Origin: a virus
DNA length: 64,000 bases
Virus record (IMG/VR): IMGVR_UViG_3300050025_000126
Span: 1 to 64,000 of that record
Reading direction: 5' to 3' (one strand)
Under the pieces are notes generated by a model. The model did not search any database and had not been told where the DNA came from. It saw nothing but the letters and a program-made list of their open reading frames with translations. Below, one piece after another: positions 41,408-49,701 of the stretch. Position 1 is the first letter of the stretch. Each line of letters starts with the position of its first letter. Both the position numbers and the translations under genes were made by a program.

Positions 41408-41722
41408 ATGTGCGACAACAAGAATTCGACAGCCGTAGACGGTGGTTTTTGGTCTAGAAAATTACTTTTTGCCTTGTTCAGCTCTATTATGATTTTGGCG
41501 GCATCTAAAATATGCCCTGGAGCTGGTCTTGGAGAGGTTGTTGTAGGGCTAGTTAGCGTATGTTCTTTATATTTGGGAGCAAATACTGTTGTCAAATGGA
41601 GGGCCGCTGACATTGAGAAGGCTAAAAATGAGCTTCCCGGCATGTTAGGTAAAATGGTAGACAAAGCAGTTGAAATCGCTGATAAAAAAGAAGACGCCGA
41701 GGACAAGGATAAAAATGACTAA
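41408..41722 (+). CDS. Holin-like membrane protein (104 aa)
   Basis: Two hydrophobic segments (LLFALFSSIMILAASKI, then VVVGLVSVCSLYLGANTVV) near the N-terminus are followed by a charged, Lys/Asp/Glu-rich tail (KKEDAEDKDKND), the layout of class II holins. It overlaps the next gene (ATGACT at 41715). No endolysin was recognised in the window, so the lysis assignment stays tentative. Confidence 0.45.
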   Translation: MCDNKNSTAVDGGFWSRKLLFALFSSIMILAASKICPGAGLGEVVVGLVSVCSLYLGANTVVKWRAADIEKAKNELPGMLGKMVDKAVEIADKKEDAEDKDKND

Positions 41723-42395
41723 TCAAGACAAAACAAATAAGGCCATAGCCCTTGGTAAGAAATTCTGTCCTGATTACAATGTCAAGCTAAAAAGTTCTAG
41801 CTGGGTACAAAAGGCTATCGGGTGGGTTCTAGGTAAAATTGGTAATAAAGATTACATGAATAGTTACTGTACCACGATGGGTCAAACCACCTACGTGCCC
41901 AATATGGACGGTGACTACTTGTGGGCAACTCTCCTACACGAAATCCAACACGCCAAAGACGCCCAAAAGATTAGTAACACCCTATTCGGTACAGCTTACC
42001 TTATGCCTCAGTTGCTCGGTATCCTGGGTGTCTTCTATACCCTCGTGGTTAGCATTGGCTGCGTGTTTGGCTGGCCTTTGGCGCTTCTATGGGGCTGTAC
42101 CTCTCTTTTATGTCTAGCGCCTCTACCGGCATTTGGGCGGGCCTATATTGAGGTAAGAGGTTATACCGTTTCCTTGGCTGTTTATTTTTGGGCCGGTGTG
42201 TTACAAGACGAACAGGCCTACATCGAATTCCTTGTTAATACTTTTAGTAGCGGGGCTTACTATTTTATGTGGCCGTTTAAATCTTGGGTTCGCTCCTACT
42301 TCCAACAGAAGCTCCAGGAGCTTAAGACCGGGCAGTTTCAATTAGACGCTTATCTGGCAGCGTGTAAGGTCCTGGCCAAAGATTTAGCCAACTAG
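41715..42395 (+). CDS. Membrane-associated HEXXH protein
   Basis: 226 residues. HEIQHAKDAQK (His75, Glu76, His79) is a zinc-protease motif, followed by two or three membrane helices at about 85-145 (LLGILGVFYTLVVSIGCVFG, then LALLWGCTSLL). A second Glu ligand could be in the AYIEVRGY or QAYIEF segments. This would be an integral-membrane or membrane-docked gluzincin-like peptidase. Start is at the ATG overlapping the holin-like gene. It overlaps the convergent nucleotidyltransferase gene by 12 bases. Confidence 0.55.
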   Translation: MTNQDKTNKAIALGKKFCPDYNVKLKSSSWVQKAIGWVLGKIGNKDYMNSYCTTMGQTTYVPNMDGDYLWATLLHEIQHAKDAQKISNTLFGTAYLMPQLLGILGVFYTLVVSIGCVFGWPLALLWGCTSLLCLAPLPAFGRAYIEVRGYTVSLAVYFWAGVLQDEQAYIEFLVNTFSSGAYYFMWPFKSWVRSYFQQKLQELKTGQFQLDAYLAACKVLAKDLAN

Positions 42396-43415
42396 AGCTG
42401 CCTCCTTTACAATTGATTGAACTACCGTATTAATTTCTTTCAGGTTCGGACTACTAGGCAGCAAGGTCTTTTTCAGAGCCAGTTGAATTAGGCTTTCTGC
42501 ATCGCTAGCCCAAGCCTCTATCTTTTCAAAAGGCCAAGAGCCTTCGCGGATTTCAATAAGTTCTTTTGCGTCTGGACGTTTGATGATTAGTGTACCAGTT
42601 TCAAGGCACTCTAGACATTCTCTATAGAGTCTAACCAAATGCATTAAATGCTTGGAGTCATATCCGCATTTCTCTTCCAACAGCTTTCGCTTAGGGTTTC
42701 TGGACTTAGCCCAATTATCGTAAGCTTCCTTTTGACTTACTAGAGCACTGTACCTCTTCTCCTTATACAAAAGCTCTACGAAGTTGGTTTCAAAGCCCAG
42801 GCCCTTGGCGGCTTCTTTGTATAAATCTAGCTGTTGGGTTTTGTCAATAGCCCAGTCGCCAGCCATCATATCCAGGACCTTTGTCACAGAGGCATCTGCT
42901 GCGTGGAGCTTGGGTACCATACTTCTAGCGGGCAGGCCGAATTCTTCGCGGGTGGGAATTTGAAGCACTGGGTTAAGAAGGTAGCCGCGATGCGTCCTGA
43001 TTTTATGGAGTTGGCCCTTTGCGTAACCGGCAAATGTAGCGGCAATTCTCTTAGACAAGAACGAGCGCCTAATGCTCCTAATCCTCTCCCACTGCGGAGT
43101 AGTCAATAGGATATCTGATTCGTCAACAAACAAAAGCTCTAAAATATTAGGATTGTTGTCATACGCCAGCTTGGCGAATTTCAACAAAGAAAACACCTCA
43201 AAATCATAAGGCTCTTTACCTTGAGCCTGGTCGAATTTTTCTACGAAACCAAACACAACCTCGGGCGGCAAAGTGGCTACACCTTTGATATCAACGTCCG
43301 ACCCTTCTATGTTTGTGTTATAGCAGTGACTACCAGCCAAGGTCAAAAAAATAACGTGTTCTTTCAACCATTTTGGATTTTGTGGATATTGAAGTGTGTC
43401 TAGATCTATTTTCAC
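42384..43415 (-). CDS. RlaP-like nucleotidyltransferase (Pol-beta superfamily)
   Basis: 343 residues, GTG start. AGSHCYNTNIEGSDVDIKGV at 27-46 is the GS...SDxD signature of the RlaP/COG3541 nucleotidyltransferases, a class linked to RNA ligases and RNA repair. A conserved NILELLFVD strand and an LRREF-like basic helix follow. The GTG overlaps the stop of the preceding gene, which encodes a second nucleotidyltransferase. It is likely to add a nucleotide to RNA or protein; the substrate is unknown. Confidence 0.7.
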   Translation of the reverse strand: MKIDLDTLQYPQNPKWLKEHVIFLTLAGSHCYNTNIEGSDVDIKGVATLPPEVVFGFVEKFDQAQGKEPYDFEVFSLLKFAKLAYDNNPNILELLFVDESDILLTTPQWERIRSIRRSFLSKRIAATFAGYAKGQLHKIRTHRGYLLNPVLQIPTREEFGLPARSMVPKLHAADASVTKVLDMMAGDWAIDKTQQLDLYKEAAKGLGFETNFVELLYKEKRYSALVSQKEAYDNWAKSRNPKRKLLEEKCGYDSKHLMHLVRLYRECLECLETGTLIIKRPDAKELIEIREGSWPFEKIEAWASDAESLIQLALKKTLLPSSPNLKEINTVVQSIVKEAALVG

Positions 43416-44110
43416 TTAAGCCCCGCTTCTATCTGTCCCCTAGTCTTAGACCTATCCTTGGTCAAAGCCCAGTAAATATCTAATAGGTCGCCAGCGTTTT
43501 CAGGAATATAATGAACGTCTACCGCCTTTAACTGATCTAGGAAGTCCTTATAGTCAGTAAAACCTCGTTTGGTCAAATCAGCCAAGACAGAAATGGTCAT
43601 GTTGGTCGACTCTCTGCGGCCTAAACCAATCTTCTTGACTACCTTGGGAATTCTAATTAAAGAAGACAAAGGATAGTTAGAGCCCGTATAAGATGTAGTT
43701 TGCAAGGCCATATCCCGCTGAAAGCCCTCTGAACAATAAAAAGCTGTCAGGTCGTTCTCAAGGTTCATCCAAACCCCAATTTGGCAATGCGTAAAGTCAA
43801 AGCTGTCAACGAGAGCCCTTAAAGTAGGTTTGAAGTATTTACACAATTGGACCTTCTTGTCATCAATTGTAATTGTAGCGGCATTAAGGTCGTTCTTTTT
43901 GACCCCCAGCACATCGTTAGCCACTAATTCAAATACGGTTTGGGATTGTTGGGTTGGGTAAAGGTCTAAGTCATCGAATTCCTTAAGTAACCCTCCACCA
44001 GCCAAAACGACCGACCTGATGTGCTTGGATAGAAGATAATCCTTAACTGCCCCTCTTACCCTTTGTATCGCTCTTAGTCGGAATTCTTGCTTTAGCTTGT
44101 TGTCCATCAC
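43412..44110 (-). CDS. Second nucleotidyltransferase-like protein
   Basis: 232 residues. VVLAGGGLLKEFDDLDLYP at about 35-53 has the GG and DxD spacing of nucleotidyltransferase-fold proteins; FDFTHCQIGVW near 110-122 would supply the third acidic strand. It is related in fold, not closely in sequence, to the adjacent RlaP-like gene, and coupled to it by overlap (TTAAGTGA). Substrate unknown. Confidence 0.6.
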   Translation of the reverse strand: MMDNKLKQEFRLRAIQRVRGAVKDYLLSKHIRSVVLAGGGLLKEFDDLDLYPTQQSQTVFELVANDVLGVKKNDLNAATITIDDKKVQLCKYFKPTLRALVDSFDFTHCQIGVWMNLENDLTAFYCSEGFQRDMALQTTSYTGSNYPLSSLIRIPKVVKKIGLGRRESTNMTISVLADLTKRGFTDYKDFLDQLKAVDVHYIPENAGDLLDIYWALTKDRSKTRGQIEAGLK

Positions 44111-44364
44111 TTCACAGCCTCAGGTAGGTGCTTCTTCCAAAACTCCGTCATAGCCTGGGCAATCAAAACGCCCACTGTATCCTGCAATTGCTCTGGATAC
44201 TGCATATAAGAAATTCTACCCCAGCCACGAACCCTAAGGGCAGCGTCGGTATCTTTCAATACGCCGTCTGCTACCATATTGTCCTTTGCGTCATAGATAT
44301 ACCCATGAACATATCGGAATGGTGGGTGATACAACGTCAGGGCTACTTTAGTGATTTCGTTCAT
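44107..44364 (-). CDS. Hypothetical protein of the nucleotidyltransferase operon (85 aa)
   Basis: A small alpha/beta protein (FRYVHGYIYDAKDNMVADG, then RGWGRISYM). First gene of the operon, overlapping the next by 4 bases. The -10 box is 6 bases from the ATG, so the operon mRNA should be leaderless. Not recognised. Confidence 0.5.
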   Translation of the reverse strand: MNEITKVALTLYHPPFRYVHGYIYDAKDNMVADGVLKDTDAALRVRGWGRISYMQYPEQLQDTVGVLIAQAMTEFWKKHLPEAVK

Positions 44365-44370
44365 TTCTTG

Positions 44371-44399
44371 GTTATACCCTTCTTCTCCTAAATAGTCAA
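44371..44399 (-). promoter_or_regulatory. Early promoter for the nucleotidyltransferase operon, leaderless geometry
   Basis: TTGACT (44394-44399), 17 bp, TATAAC (44371-44376); 6 bases to the ATG at 44364. An AGGAG lies inside the spacer, where it cannot be part of the transcript. Confidence 0.65.
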
Positions 44400-44400
44400 C

Positions 44401-44742
44401 TTAAAACGGAGCCTTTTCTACTTCTGGCTCTTTGCCTTTTCGGATGGCCCCGTAGTACCTTTGGTTAATTCCGCCATCTTTACAATTACAATCGTGACAA
44501 AGCAAGGATAATTTACCGTTTCCGTAGTCTTCTTCATATCGCGTCATCCTCATTTGAGGACTTAGCTTCCTAGCCTCGTATTCCTTGCCAAAGGGATGGT
44601 CGAATTCTAAATTTTCGCTGGACCCACACTTTCGGCACTTACCACCTAGCTTTATGATAAGAAACCCACACCTAATATCAAGTCTGGCTTTTGTTTTTAG
44701 CCATTCTTTATGATAGTTGCGTTTTCTTTTGTTTTGCGTCAT
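44401..44742 (-). CDS. HNH endonuclease (113 aa)
   Basis: CRKCGSSENLEFDHPFG, then LSLLCHDCNC gives the zinc pair and the first His-containing strand of an HNH nuclease. The N-terminus is strongly basic (NKRKRNYHKEWLKTKARL). Probably a free-standing homing endonuclease. It ends one base from the -35 box of the operon promoter at 44371-44399. No clear promoter of its own was found. Confidence 0.65.
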   Translation of the reverse strand: MTQNKRKRNYHKEWLKTKARLDIRCGFLIIKLGGKCRKCGSSENLEFDHPFGKEYEARKLSPQMRMTRYEEDYGNGKLSLLCHDCNCKDGGINQRYYGAIRKGKEPEVEKAPF

Positions 44743-44820
44743 AATTAAGTTCGTCGGTAGAATCTCCTGGTCTCTCCGACACCCGTCTCAGCCCTAGTAG
44801 CCAGGCCTTGGTCTGAAACA

Positions 44821-45198
44821 TTGCAGACATATTATCACATCGGGTTTTTAAGTCAAGAAGTAATCTTAGGGGTAGGAAAGGCGGGTAGCCAAATCATAAT
44901 CCCTTCAGATGAAATTGTGTCCAAAAGCATCGTAGGAAAACTTGGGAACAAGGTCCTATGGGCGGTTTCAACCATTGGAGGACTTTTTCTAGTAGAATCT
45001 AGATCTCCAGACGGGTCCAAAACTGTCTTAGGAGCTGGTTCGCACCGAGGTGTCGCTCGCATGGTGGCTAAAAGACTACAGCCCGATATCGAATGGACGG
45101 TTTTAGAGAAAAACCAAGAAATTGATGAACGCGATGTCGAAGATATTTTACCGTTCTGGATTCAAGTCGTAGAGATGGCCCAAAAGAAACTAAGCTAA
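44821..45198 (+). CDS. Hypothetical late-strand protein (125 aa)
   Basis: TTG start (no ATG or GTG in frame upstream before a stop). The opening QTYYHIGF resembles the start of 39494-39805. The rest is a small alpha/beta domain (RMVAKRLQPDIEWTVLEK). Its stop TAA abuts the next ATG. Function unknown and start uncertain. Confidence 0.45.
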   Translation: MQTYYHIGFLSQEVILGVGKAGSQIIIPSDEIVSKSIVGKLGNKVLWAVSTIGGLFLVESRSPDGSKTVLGAGSHRGVARMVAKRLQPDIEWTVLEKNQEIDERDVEDILPFWIQVVEMAQKKLS

Positions 45199-46026
45199 AT
45201 GGAATCTCCTGGTCTAAAGCCTACAGTCAACAGTATTCGTTTCCCTACAGCTACTAGCGTCGCGTTTGACCTACAGGCTTTCAACGATGGTATTGCCGCT
45301 CACGGATTACTTTTTATTCATCTCCGAGCCATGCGTGACCCCGTTGGTTTAATTGATAAATTTGACGCCCGAAGGCCTAATCCTAGTAGTAAGGAAGCTC
45401 TTAATGGATGTATTCATACTCGGGCAGGCATAGTCAGAGCGTTGTGTCTTGGTAACACTAAAGAAACAAAAGCTTCCGATGCAGGACTAACTGACTCGGC
45501 TCAGGCTCAATTCACCCCATTGAGTCAATATGAAGACACAGGTAAAAGAGTGTTCCTGGCCCCTTATGACCGATTGCTATTGCAAGAAGAATCGGTTTTG
45601 GTGACGAGACACGAATTGATAGAAGCTTCCCCCACTGGTATTGACCGTCCAAAATTCCCGGCTGTGGAGATACTAGACTGTATCGACGCTAACAGCATCA
45701 GGTATCACCAGGGTACCGATTTTGAGATTACTCAAGACGGATTAATTGTATGGAAAGATAGAAGGCCTGGACAAGATGTATCCTCTGGGAAAGGAATTGT
45801 TTTTGGAATTAGGTACGTCTATAGACCGTTTTGGATTGTCGCTAGGATGATTCACGAAATTAGAATGGTACAATGCGATAATTTTCTAACTGGCGAACGT
45901 ACCATGGTCCAAGCGCCTCAATCAGCATTGATCTATCGCGAATTCTATTTTGAAAGCGAAGCCGCTGATTCTGGCACTAGAGCGTCAGAAGAAGGCCCTT
46001 CCAACGGGCAAATAACTGCTCAATAG
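45199..46026 (+). CDS. Structural protein, unidentified (275 aa)
   Basis: A mixed alpha/beta protein with a mid-section VLVTRHELIEASPTGIDRPK, then IRYVYRPFWIVARMIHEIRM. The layout resembles conserved virion proteins of large myoviruses, but I cannot name it. It is followed by a late motif and a membrane-anchored coiled-coil gene. Probably late. Confidence 0.4.
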   Translation: MESPGLKPTVNSIRFPTATSVAFDLQAFNDGIAAHGLLFIHLRAMRDPVGLIDKFDARRPNPSSKEALNGCIHTRAGIVRALCLGNTKETKASDAGLTDSAQAQFTPLSQYEDTGKRVFLAPYDRLLLQEESVLVTRHELIEASPTGIDRPKFPAVEILDCIDANSIRYHQGTDFEITQDGLIVWKDRRPGQDVSSGKGIVFGIRYVYRPFWIVARMIHEIRMVQCDNFLTGERTMVQAPQSALIYREFYFESEAADSGTRASEEGPSNGQITAQ

Positions 46027-46033
46027 CAATCTT
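46024..46033 (+). promoter_or_regulatory. Late-motif copy
   Basis: TAGCAATCTT overlaps the stop of 45199-46026, 21 bases before the ATG at 46055, which has AGGAG. Confidence 0.5.
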
Positions 46034-46054
46034 CCTAAATAGGAGAAATACAAA

Positions 46055-46507
46055 ATGACTGACATCGTAGCCACCGTAGAAAATGCAGTAAAAGCCGCTG
46101 AACCCGTAGTTGTAGCAGAAGCCGCAAAGGTCGAAGCCGCAGTCGCCCCTGTTGTAGCTGTTGTAGAGACTAAAGCTCAAGAAGTCGCCAAGACTCTATC
46201 TGATATGGCTGTAGAAGCTGTTAAGGCCGCTGAAAAAGAACTAGAAGTAGCTAAGGCCAAGGCTGCTACTGTAAAGGCTGACCTGGAAGCTTCCCTAGCT
46301 AAAGAAGCAGACCGCGTTAAATCGGAGCTTGCTAAGATTCAGGCAATTACAGAAGTCAAGAAAGTAGAACAAGCTGTTGCCTCCGTAGCCAAAGAAGTGG
46401 TGGCCGAAGAAGCAACAGTTGTTAAAGGTCATCCTAATCTAGTAGCGCTTGTAATTGCTGTAGTAAGTCTAGCTATTGGTGTTGTCGGTACCTTGATTCT
46501 AAAGTAA
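46055..46507 (+). CDS. Ala/Val/Lys/Glu-rich coiled-coil protein with C-terminal membrane anchor
   Basis: 150 residues. Residues 1-120 are almost only Ala, Val, Glu, Lys and Thr (AAEPVVVAEAAKVEAAVAPV), a long helical or phasin-like coil. A C-terminal helix (LVALVIAVVSLAIGVVGTLI) would sit in a membrane, making it tail-anchored like 40892-41383. It abuts the convergent YR gene. Role unknown; spanin-like or envelope-associated is possible. Confidence 0.45.
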   Translation: MTDIVATVENAVKAAEPVVVAEAAKVEAAVAPVVAVVETKAQEVAKTLSDMAVEAVKAAEKELEVAKAKAATVKADLEASLAKEADRVKSELAKIQAITEVKKVEQAVASVAKEVVAEEATVVKGHPNLVALVIAVVSLAIGVVGTLILK

Positions 46508-47278
46508 TTACGACACCTTGCGGCGGAAGCGTCTCCCCGGAGTGGTGCTACCGGTGCAACTTGGCCAAATAACAGGAATATAACCAACAGAAGCCTTCAC
46601 CTTCTTCCATCCGCGCTTACACGTATAATACTGGTCATTTTCCTTAATAACCTCTGTAGGCTCCAATTCTCGATACTTAGAGGCCTTCTTTGCTGGCTTC
46701 TTTTCAACCACATCTACCAATTCCAACTCATGGTCGGCATACTTAGGCGTATCTCCTCCGACTACCAAAACAAAGTTGCGCCATGATTCTGGGGCGTCTT
46801 TCTCTAGGACCTTAAAGACCTTACCAATTTCGCCCTTGCGTCCTGCGTGAAGAATCTTGACACTTTGACCAACCTTGAACTTGGTTTCAACGGGCTTAAC
46901 AATCTTGCGGCGACACCGACCTGCGTTACAAGCTGACAAGTGTTCTGTTCCCGGCTGCGTACAACCGTGGTCATAGGTATGCCACTCCTTATGGTCGTCT
47001 GTCCACTGATCTCCTTTTTGAATGACGTCGCCCACCTTCAAATAATAGTAATCATTATTGGTAGGGTCTGGGCGGTACCAGTTCCGACAAATCTCTTCAT
47101 CCCGCAGAACGTTATTGCCAACATTCCTAGAAATGACCGGCTCTGACTTGGCATACTTGTAGAGCCAAAGGTCGCCTTCCTTGATAACATCTCCATACTT
47201 AAGGAAGCGTCCTGGGGGCAAAACTTCTCGTACTTGCTCTGTCTTGGTGATTTCGCGGGTCCACACATGTTCGTTCAT
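46508..47278 (-). CDS. YR-family protein, A-B-KOW-B
   Basis: 256 residues. A-type domain (LPPGRFLKYGDVIKEGDLWLY to WYRPDP) at about 17-77, B-type (YYYLKVGDVIQKGDQW to CRRKI), a KOW/SH3-like insert (FKVGQSVKILHAGRKGEIGK) at about 138-190, and a final B-type unit ending FRRKV. Leader with AGGAGAA and promoter at 47306-47334. Confidence 0.65.
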   Translation of the reverse strand: MNEHVWTREITKTEQVREVLPPGRFLKYGDVIKEGDLWLYKYAKSEPVISRNVGNNVLRDEEICRNWYRPDPTNNDYYYLKVGDVIQKGDQWTDDHKEWHTYDHGCTQPGTEHLSACNAGRCRRKIVKPVETKFKVGQSVKILHAGRKGEIGKVFKVLEKDAPESWRNFVLVVGGDTPKYADHELELVDVVEKKPAKKASKYRELEPTEVIKENDQYYTCKRGWKKVKASVGYIPVIWPSCTGSTTPGRRFRRKVS

Positions 47279-47305
47279 TGATATTCTCCTGAGTTGTTAA
47301 AAGTA

Positions 47306-47334
47306 ATAATACCAAAGGTTCGTAGGCGAGTCAA
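47306..47334 (-). promoter_or_regulatory. Early promoter for 46508-47278
   Basis: TTGACT (47329-47334), 17 bp, TATTAT (47306-47311); 27-base leader with AGGAG. Confidence 0.7.
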
Positions 47335-47344
47335 CAACAATCTT
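47330..47344 (+). promoter_or_regulatory. Late motif
   Basis: GTCAACAACAATCTT, then 10 bases, then the ATG at 47355. No ribosome site fits. Confidence 0.55.
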
Positions 47345-47354
47345 TTCTTTAAAG

Positions 47355-48107
47355 ATGTTACCGTCATTTTTCAAGGAAATTTTAGGAGAGCAAGGCGCCT
47401 CAGTAATGATGCAATTGGCCAAGACGTCTAAAGAGCTTGGGGCCTATCTTACTCCTCGCATCATAGTTAGCTGGCTTAGGCAATCTGAATATGGGGCTAT
47501 GCCTATTCCCGCTGGTTGCCCTCTTACTTCTTTGACTAAAAACGGATACGGCTATTCTGGCACAAGCAATATCCTAGGTCAAGATTATTCTTTTAAAAAT
47601 TCATCGGAAGAACACATTGCAGCAGTTATTGCAGTTGCGTCAAATCAGAAGATAGAGCCGGTCGAGGTCAAAGATGTCGACCTAGCGAGACTAGCTAAAA
47701 CCATTGACCTATTGTGTAAAATTGCTTTAAAGGCTCCTAACGACCAACACGAACGCACCCAGACCGCCTCTAATATCCAGCCCGAAGAGCCTATCCAACC
47801 AGTCCTAAAGCAACCTGCTCAGAATCAAACCAAGACGCCTGTTAAGAGTAGAATCCCTAAGATAAAGAAGCCGTTAGTTAATATTCAAAAGCCCTTGAAG
47901 GTAACCAAGAGCGAATCGGAGAGTCTTTGTTTGGTGTGTGGCGGCAAGATGTTTCAAAAGGGTATTTTCGTTGGTTGCACTTGTTTTAAGCCGATGGCCA
48001 AGAGCGTGAAGACTTCTGTAAGTGGTGGTGGGTATTTACTTACGTTTGATGATGAGTGGGATATGGACGCACATTTAGCTTTGATTGGAGCTTTGAAACG
48101 TGGATAA
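47355..48107 (+). CDS. Late protein with C-terminal zinc motif (250 aa)
   Basis: The N-terminal domain is helical (LTPRIIVSWLRQSEYGAMPI). A Pro/Gln/Lys linker (about 130-190) leads to CLVCGGKMF...GCTC, a zinc ribbon near residue 196. The end is acidic and aromatic (LLTFDDEWDMDAHLALIG). Unrecognised. It overlaps the next gene by 8 bases. Confidence 0.45.
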   Translation: MLPSFFKEILGEQGASVMMQLAKTSKELGAYLTPRIIVSWLRQSEYGAMPIPAGCPLTSLTKNGYGYSGTSNILGQDYSFKNSSEEHIAAVIAVASNQKIEPVEVKDVDLARLAKTIDLLCKIALKAPNDQHERTQTASNIQPEEPIQPVLKQPAQNQTKTPVKSRIPKIKKPLVNIQKPLKVTKSESESLCLVCGGKMFQKGIFVGCTCFKPMAKSVKTSVSGGGYLLTFDDEWDMDAHLALIGALKRG

Positions 48108-48579
48108 CCAAGAAAAACCAAAATGGCGCAACGTATACGAAACTCTTAAACCAGAGGACCACGACCAATTAGAAGCAAATTCTGCCATTAACGAGTTTAG
48201 GGGTGGACTTCCAAAAGAGGAAGCCGAATCCAAAGCACACCAAGACTACCTCAAGAACCACGCTATGGATAGTGCAGCTTTTCACTATATCGGGATGCGC
48301 GCTGCAACAGCCGCTCAACACGAACCAGCCGCCAAAAAACACGGGGCCGCATACTCCTTGGCTATGAAGCACCTCGGTTTAAACCCGCTAGATGCTCCAC
48401 CCAAAGAAATACTAGATCGCGTGAAGGATGTTGAAAAGTCTCCGTATAAATTCTCTCCACATAGTGCAGATGAATTTTTTGTCCCTAAAATGCCACAACT
48501 TCCAGAGCCAACAGAAGAACAAAAAACTCTAGAGCTAGTTGAAAAGCTTAAATCTATGCGAACAAACAGTCCTAAATAA
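48100..48579 (+). CDS. Helical late protein (159 aa)
   Basis: Helical, with a His/Ala-rich section (AAFHYIGMRAATAAQHEPAA, then KHGAAYSLAMKHLGLNP) of a type often found in the middle of phage structural proteins. GTG start overlapping the preceding gene. Function unknown. Confidence 0.4.
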   Translation: MDNQEKPKWRNVYETLKPEDHDQLEANSAINEFRGGLPKEEAESKAHQDYLKNHAMDSAAFHYIGMRAATAAQHEPAAKKHGAAYSLAMKHLGLNPLDAPPKEILDRVKDVEKSPYKFSPHSADEFFVPKMPQLPEPTEEQKTLELVEKLKSMRTNSPK

Positions 48580-48584
48580 CACAA

Positions 48585-49565
48585 ATGTCGCTCTCAGAAA
48601 CTCCAACGTTTAAAACATGTCCAGACTGTAAAACAAAGAAGCCAAGTTCCGCCTTTAACAAAAATGGAAACAAGCTTCAAGACTATTGTAAAGACTGTCA
48701 CTCAAAACGTCAAAAAGCCTCACGCGAAAAAAACAGCAATAGAAAGAACATTGTAATACCAGATTTTAAAACATGCTCTAACTGTGGCGTTGAAAAACCG
48801 TCTTCATGTTTTTGTAGGTCTAGGGGCAATAGAAGCGGCCTTGGCTCTTTTTGTAAGGACTGTCAGTCCAAACACCAGAAGCGCTCATACGGGAAGAACA
48901 AAGCTAGAAAGTATATTTTAATCCCAGACTTTAAGACATGTCCGGGATGTAACATAGAGAAACCGGGTTGTGTTTTTGGGCAATCTAGGGGCTCGAAGGA
49001 TGGACTTGGTGTATACTGCAAGGTATGCTCGGCTATTCATAACAGAAAGCGTAGATACGGTGTCACGGAAGAGTGGTACCAGGCAATCTTACTCGCACAA
49101 AATTACTCTTGTGCTATTTGTAAAACCAAGACACCTGGTGGTAAGGGCACTTGGCACACAGACCACAACCATTTAACGGGTGAAGTTCGCGGACTGTTAT
49201 GTAACAACTGTAATTCGGCAATCGGTTGTTTTAAAGATTCTACCTTTTTAATCGATAAAGCAATTAAATATCTAAGCCTTCCTATGTCGGGTATTGTCTA
49301 CAAAAAAGCTTCGGCTAAAAACATAAGTGCCGCATTTTTAAAGGCCCAAAACGGTTTGTGTAAAGTCTGCCTAACTGACCTATCTATAAAGGGCTCTTGT
49401 TTAGACCACTGTCACTTAACTGGAATAGTTAGAGGCTGTCTTTGTAGATTTTGTAATTTAGGGTTAGGGCGTTTTGGGGATTTTGGGGATTCAGCATCAG
49501 TAATGCAAAGTGCTATCGAGTATCTAATTAAGTTTGAATCCCTTAAGGTCGCTCCGAAAGTTTAA
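48585..49565 (+). CDS. Endonuclease VII-like protein with tandem nuclease domains and zinc fingers
   Basis: 326 residues. Three CxxC...CxxC zinc units (about 12-35, 64-87, 108-131) precede an endonuclease VII-type domain (CAICKTK, then WHTDHNHLTGEVRGLLCNNC). A second, shorter copy follows (CKVCLTD, then LDHCHLTGIVRGCLCRFC). Duplicated catalytic units plus triplicated fingers are unusual. It could be a homing endonuclease or a Holliday-junction resolvase. It overlaps the convergent gene 49543-49701. Confidence 0.7.
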   Translation: MSLSETPTFKTCPDCKTKKPSSAFNKNGNKLQDYCKDCHSKRQKASREKNSNRKNIVIPDFKTCSNCGVEKPSSCFCRSRGNRSGLGSFCKDCQSKHQKRSYGKNKARKYILIPDFKTCPGCNIEKPGCVFGQSRGSKDGLGVYCKVCSAIHNRKRRYGVTEEWYQAILLAQNYSCAICKTKTPGGKGTWHTDHNHLTGEVRGLLCNNCNSAIGCFKDSTFLIDKAIKYLSLPMSGIVYKKASAKNISAAFLKAQNGLCKVCLTDLSIKGSCLDHCHLTGIVRGCLCRFCNLGLGRFGDFGDSASVMQSAIEYLIKFESLKVAPKV

Positions 49566-49701
49566 TAACCTCCGCGTACCTCTTAGCTGTCATCTTTTTG
49601 CCCTTAGCTAATCCTAGGGCTAATAGGTGTCGTTCTTGCCGCCTACGACGTTCAAGAGTAGGATTAGAATTCTTGAACCGTGTTCTGGTGCGCTTAGACA
49701 T
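49543..49701 (-). CDS. Small basic protein (52 aa)
   Basis: Starts MSKRTRTRFKNSNPTLERRR and continues with a basic helix (KGKKMTAKRYAEVIKL). Start overlaps the stop of 49694-50674 (AATGTCTAA). Likely to bind nucleic acid; function unknown. Confidence 0.45.
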   Translation of the reverse strand: MSKRTRTRFKNSNPTLERRRRQERHLLALGLAKGKKMTAKRYAEVIKLSERP

